Shown here: positions 13,400 to 16,339 of the stretch, one piece after another
Numbering within the stretch: position 1 is the stretch's first letter
How the letters are laid out: each line of letters opens with the position of its first letter
Assembly (NCBI GenBank): GCA_046160725.1
Contig: JBJXHB010000054.1
Coordinates: 1 to 16,339, forward strand
Direction of reading: 5' to 3'
Origin: JBJXHB01 sp046160725
GTDB taxonomy: Bacteria; Pseudomonadota; Gammaproteobacteria; Burkholderiales; Burkholderiaceae_C
Length of the DNA: 16,339 bases
Position numbers and translations under genes: made by a program
Notes under the pieces: generated by a model
What the model was told of the DNA's origin: nothing
The model's input: the letters and a program-made list of their open reading frames with translations, nothing else
Databases searched by the model: none

Positions 13400-15304
13400 A
13401 TGGCCAAAGACTTCAACGACCTCGAGGACAGCAACCGCTCGTCCAACCCCAGCATCCACCAGGTGTCCGACCCGTCCCGGCGCACCCTGCTGAGCGGTGG
13501 CCTGGCGGGCACGGTCACGGCGCTGCTGGCGCCGCTGGCCGGTGGCTGCGCAGCGCTGGCCGGCGATGGGCCGCTGATCGGATTCAAGGGCATCGCCGCC
13601 ACCAAGGCCGACCGCATCACCGTGCCGGAGGGCTATGTGGCCTATGCCGCCTTTCCCTGGGGCGACCCGGTGGGCGTGCCCGGCAACATGCCGGCGTGGA
13701 AGCCCGACGCATCGAACACCGGCGCGGACCAGGAGGTGCAGATCGGCATGCACCACGACGCGATGCACTACTTCCCGCTGGACGGCAGCAACCGGGGCCT
13801 GCTGGTGTTCAACAACGAGTACACCGACGACGGCCTCCTGCACAGCGACGGCATGAAAACCTGGACCGCCGACAAGGTGCGCAAGAGCATCGCCGGCCAT
13901 GGCGTGACCATCATCGAGATCGAACAACGCGCCGGCCGCTGGCAGCAGGTGCTGCCGTCGCGCTATGGACGCCGCATCACGGCCGGCACGCCGATGCAGA
14001 TCACCGGCCCGGCCGCCCGCCCCCCGATGCTGCGCACCGCGGCCGACCCGACCGGCACACGCAGCCTGGGCACGCTGAACAATTGCGCCCACGGTGTCAC
14101 GCCCTGGGGCACCTACCTCACCTGCGAGGAGAACTTCGTCTTCTACTTCAAGGGGCCGGCGCAGAACGACGAGCACCAGCGCCGCTGGGGCATGCGCGCC
14201 ACCGACCGCGGCTACCGCTGGCATGAGCACGAGGAACGCTTCGACGCGACCCGGCACCCCAACGAGTTCAACCGCTTCGGCTGGGTGGTCGAGATCGACC
14301 CGACGGACCCGACCATGACGCCGGTCAAGCACACGGCGCTGGGCCGCGCGGCGCGCGAGGGCGCCACCTGCGCCACCACGCGTGACGGCCGGGTCGTCGT
14401 CTACATGGGCGAGGATGCGGCCTTCGAATACATCTACACGTTCGTCAGCCGCGACCAGGTGCGGCCCGGCGGCTACGCGGCCAACCGCGATTTGCTGGAC
14501 CACGGCACGCTGTATGTCGCGCGCTTCGACGCTGACGGCAGTGGCGTCTGGATGCCACTGGTCGCCGGCCAGGGCCCATTGACGGCGGCCGCCGGATTCG
14601 CGACCCAGGGCGACGTGGTCGTGAAGGCGCGGCAGGCCAGCGACGCGCTGGGCGCCACCAAGATGGACCGGCCGGAGTGGATCGCCTTCGATGCCAGGAC
14701 CCAGGAGGTCTACTGCACGCTCACCAACAACGGCGCGCGCGGCACACCCAGTTTCCCCGGCACCGACGCGGCCAACCCACGCGCGCGCAACAGCATGGGC
14801 GCCATAATCCGCTGGAAGGAAGACGGCGACCTCGACGGCACCCGCTTCAGATGGAACCACTTCGCCTTGGCCGGCGACCCGGCCAACGAGCGGCCTGATG
14901 CCAAGGGCAACATCAAGGGCGACATCTATGCCAGCCCGGACGGCATCTGGATCGACCCGCGCGGCGTGCTCTGGATCCAGACCGATGCGCATGCGTCCGT
15001 CATGTACAAGGGGGAGTACGCGGGCGTGCAGAGCAACATGATGCTGGCCGCCGACCCGCGCACCGGCGAGACGCGCCGCTTCCTGGTCGGCCCGTACAAC
15101 TGCGAGGTCACCGGCGTCACCATGACGCCGGACCAGCGCACCATGTTCGTCAACATCCAGCACCCAGGCGAGTCGGCGAGCGACCGCAGCGACCCGGCTG
15201 ACCCGTCGAAGTTCTCGACCTGGCCCAGCGGCCAGCCGGGTGCGCGACCACGCTCAGCCACGGTGGTCATCCGCCGCATCGACGGCGGCGTCATCGGCAC
15301 CTGA
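13400..15304 (+). CDS. phoX: PhoX family phosphatase (DUF839), Tat-exported
   Basis: This is a 634-residue PhoX-like alkaline phosphatase. The N-terminus carries a twin-arginine signal (SRRTLL, R27-R28, then a hydrophobic stretch to about 48). In the family, folded enzyme with its iron-calcium cofactor is exported by Tat to the periplasm or outside, where it releases phosphate from phosphoesters. The characteristic segment NNCAHGVTPWGTYLTCEEN (227-245) includes C229, expected to be an iron ligand, and the acidic pair E243/E244. WIAFDARTQEVYCTLTNN and WNHFALAGDP further downstream are also typical. LAGGC (46-50) resembles a lipobox, so it could be a Tat lipoprotein. ATG 13400 is preferred, because the frame extending to 13322 would put residues from the promoter region before the signal. 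No phoBR genes or clear Pho box were found. Length fits the family. Confidence 0.88.
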   Translation: MAKDFNDLEDSNRSSNPSIHQVSDPSRRTLLSGGLAGTVTALLAPLAGGCAALAGDGPLIGFKGIAATKADRITVPEGYVAYAAFPWGDPVGVPGNMPAWKPDASNTGADQEVQIGMHHDAMHYFPLDGSNRGLLVFNNEYTDDGLLHSDGMKTWTADKVRKSIAGHGVTIIEIEQRAGRWQQVLPSRYGRRITAGTPMQITGPAARPPMLRTAADPTGTRSLGTLNNCAHGVTPWGTYLTCEENFVFYFKGPAQNDEHQRRWGMRATDRGYRWHEHEERFDATRHPNEFNRFGWVVEIDPTDPTMTPVKHTALGRAAREGATCATTRDGRVVVYMGEDAAFEYIYTFVSRDQVRPGGYAANRDLLDHGTLYVARFDADGSGVWMPLVAGQGPLTAAAGFATQGDVVVKARQASDALGATKMDRPEWIAFDARTQEVYCTLTNNGARGTPSFPGTDAANPRARNSMGAIIRWKEDGDLDGTRFRWNHFALAGDPANERPDAKGNIKGDIYASPDGIWIDPRGVLWIQTDAHASVMYKGEYAGVQSNMMLAADPRTGETRRFLVGPYNCEVTGVTMTPDQRTMFVNIQHPGESASDRSDPADPSKFSTWPSGQPGARPRSATVVIRRIDGGVIGT

Positions 15305-15327
15305 GCGGCGCCTGGCCTGCGCGCCGC
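15305..15327 (+). terminator. Hairpin directly after phoX
   Basis: GCGGCGC (15305-15311) pairs with GCGCCGC (15321-15327) across a 9-base loop, starting at the base after the stop codon. There is no T-run, so it would be an RNA-stabilising or imperfect terminator structure. Confidence 0.35.
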
Positions 15328-15453
15328 CCTGGCGCGTCATCAAGGCTAGGGTTTGTCCGGGTCACGGCCGCGTCATGCAGCGGCCGGCCCGGCCGTCATC
15401 ACCATGCCCGCCCACAATCCCGTGGCCGGCCTCCGATGACCCAAGGAAACGCC

Positions 15454-15810
15454 ATGAACCAATACCTGCTGCTGCTGCACGAAACGCCTGCCCTGTATGC
15501 CGACATGAGCCCGGCGGCGATGAAGGAGCTGGTGGCCCGCTACACCGCCTGGGCCGGCGAGATGGGCCAGGCCGGCCGGCTGGTCAGCGGCGAGAAGCTC
15601 ACCGACGACGGCGGCCGGCACCTCAGCCTGAAGGGTGGTGCGCCGGTGGCGGTGGACGGCCCCTATGCCGAGGCCAAGGACGTGGTTGGCGGCATCTTCG
15701 TCATCAAGGCCGCCGACGATGACGAGGCCCAACGCCTGGCCCAGGGCTGCCCGCACATGCGCGATGGCAACTGGATCGAGATCCGCCGCATCGACACGAT
15801 GGGGGCGTGA
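15454..15810 (+). CDS. YciI family (DGPF-domain) protein
   Basis: This is a 118-residue YCII-related protein with ferredoxin-like fold. The N-terminus MNQYLLLLHETP and the segment VDGPYAEAKDVVGGIFVI (DGPY at 68-71) are the family's signature, followed by the typical C-terminal EIRRID. Family members are small cytosolic proteins of largely unknown activity and are frequently encoded immediately before ECF42-type sigma factors, as here. ATG 15454 is preferred over the in-frame ATG 15436, because AAGGA (15443-15447) is spaced correctly for the former. The stop TGA (15808-15810) lies five bases before the chosen sigma-factor ATG and overlaps an alternative GTG, so the two genes form a coupled operon. 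Confidence 0.9.
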   Translation: MNQYLLLLHETPALYADMSPAAMKELVARYTAWAGEMGQAGRLVSGEKLTDDGGRHLSLKGGAPVAVDGPYAEAKDVVGGIFVIKAADDDEAQRLAQGCPHMRDGNWIEIRRIDTMGA

Positions 15811-15815
15811 GCCGT

Positions 15816-16339
15816 ATGGAGGCGCTGGCCGCCGTGCTGCGCCATGAGCGTGGCCGGCTGGTGGCGCTGCTGGCGCGGCGTCATGGCCTGGGTGCCTGGG
15901 CCGCCATCGACGACGCGGTGCAGGCCGCCACGCTGGCGGCGCTGCAGCGCTGGCCGGCGGACGGCCTGCCGGCGCAGCCGGCGGCCTGGCTGTACCGCAG
16001 TGCCCATCACCACCTGATCGACACCTGGCGCGCCCGGCGGCGCGACGAGCCCTGGCCGGACGACGACACCGAGCCCGCCGATGCGGCGGATTCGGTTATC
16101 GACGCCACCGCCGGCAGCGCCGCCAGCCCGCCGCCGGCCGGCCGCTTTGCCGGCGAACTGGACGACGACGAACTGGCGCTGCTGTTTGCGGCCTGCCACC
16201 CGGCGCTGCCGCCGGCCACCCAGGTGGCGCTGGCGCTGCGGGCGCAGACCGAGCTGCCGCTGGACACGATTGCCGACGCCCTGCTGACCACCGCGCCGGC
16301 CCTGGCCCAGCGCCTGGCCCGGGCCCGCGACCAGCTGCG
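15816..16339 (+). CDS. ECF sigma factor, ECF42-like (3' end outside window)
   Basis: This is an RNA polymerase ECF sigma factor running off the window end. I translated it by hand from 15816: MEALAAVLRHERGRLVALLA and onward. The sigma-2 part includes DDAVQAATLAALQRWP, PAAWLYRSAHHHLIDTWRARRR (the -10 binding and core-binding helices). The sigma-4 region begins at DDELALLFAACHPALPPATQVALALRAQ and reaches IADALLTTAPALAQRLARARDQL. The phrase LLFAACHPAL and the AQRLARA motif are typical of the ECF42/DUF6596 group, which has a C-terminal TPR-like extension beyond the window. No anti-sigma factor is expected for this group; the adjacent YciI protein is its usual partner. The start could instead be GTG 15807, overlapping the YciI stop as GTGA. 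ATG 15816 has a G-rich stretch about ten bases upstream. Confidence 0.85.
   Translation, partial: MEALAAVLRHERGRLVALLARRHGLGAWAAIDDAVQAATLAALQRWPADGLPAQPAAWLYRSAHHHLIDTWRARRRDEPWPDDDTEPADAADSVIDATAGSAASPPPAGRFAGELDDDELALLFAACHPALPPATQVALALRAQTELPLDTIADALLTTAPALAQRLARARDQL

Noticed and set aside
13313..15163. Minus-strand frame of 616 residues opposite phoX
   Set aside because: Val/Ala/Gly/His-rich shadow; the plus strand has clear PhoX motifs throughout.

Overview
The window is a compact, very GC-rich bacterial chromosome segment, most like the Burkholderiales (Rubrivivax/Leptothrix/Ideonella-type Betaproteobacteria). That placement is an inference from base composition, a PEP-CTERM surface protein, a Tat-exported PhoX, a PCuAC copper chaperone and Cpx-like two-component genes. 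No rRNA, tRNA, CRISPR array, transposase or integrase was seen.

Layout. At 1-629 lies the 3' part of a flavin-reductase-fold gene, followed on the same strand by an 1100-residue regulator (708-4010) with a SARP/BTAD DNA-binding front, a STAND-type ATPase and a helical repeat tail. Convergent to it is a PEP-CTERM secreted protein (3989-4912, minus). A membrane fatty acid desaturase (5087-6019, plus) runs tail-to-tail into a minus-strand operon: Spy/CpxP-like periplasmic protein (8711-8199), OmpR-type response regulator (8148-7459) and sensor histidine kinase (7445-5988). A TumE/TumA-type toxin-antitoxin pair (8980-9632, plus) follows, visibly less GC-rich than its surroundings. A gene-free stretch (9633-10046) comes next, with no recognisable element.

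The right half holds an aspartoacylase/succinylglutamate-desuccinylase-like zinc hydrolase (10047-11024, minus) divergent from a class A beta-lactamase-fold serine hydrolase that lacks a signal peptide and the deacylating glutamate (11076-12200). After these come a PCuAC copper chaperone (12299-12787), a PhnB-like VOC protein (13231-12788, minus), a Tat-exported PhoX-family phosphatase (13400-15304) and a YciI/DGPF protein (15454-15810). The last gene, an ECF42-like sigma factor (15816 to the window end), is cut by the window edge.

How the genes fit together. The clearest functional units are the envelope-stress operon, the toxin-antitoxin pair and the YciI-ECF sigma pair. The envelope-stress operon has a candidate tandem operator, GATAC-N5-GATAC, upstream of the spy-like gene. 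The toxin-antitoxin pair has a consensus-like promoter almost on top of the toxin start codon. The remaining genes are mostly single housekeeping or accessory functions. Three convergent pairs overlap or abut at their stop codons (22-bp overlap, 32-bp overlap and zero spacing), which fits a tightly packed genome. Nothing here proves a wholly new system. The best candidates for a second look are the toxin-antitoxin promoter, the histidine-rich Spy protein with its operator, the atypical beta-lactamase-fold protein with its divergent partner, and the large SARP-STAND regulator.
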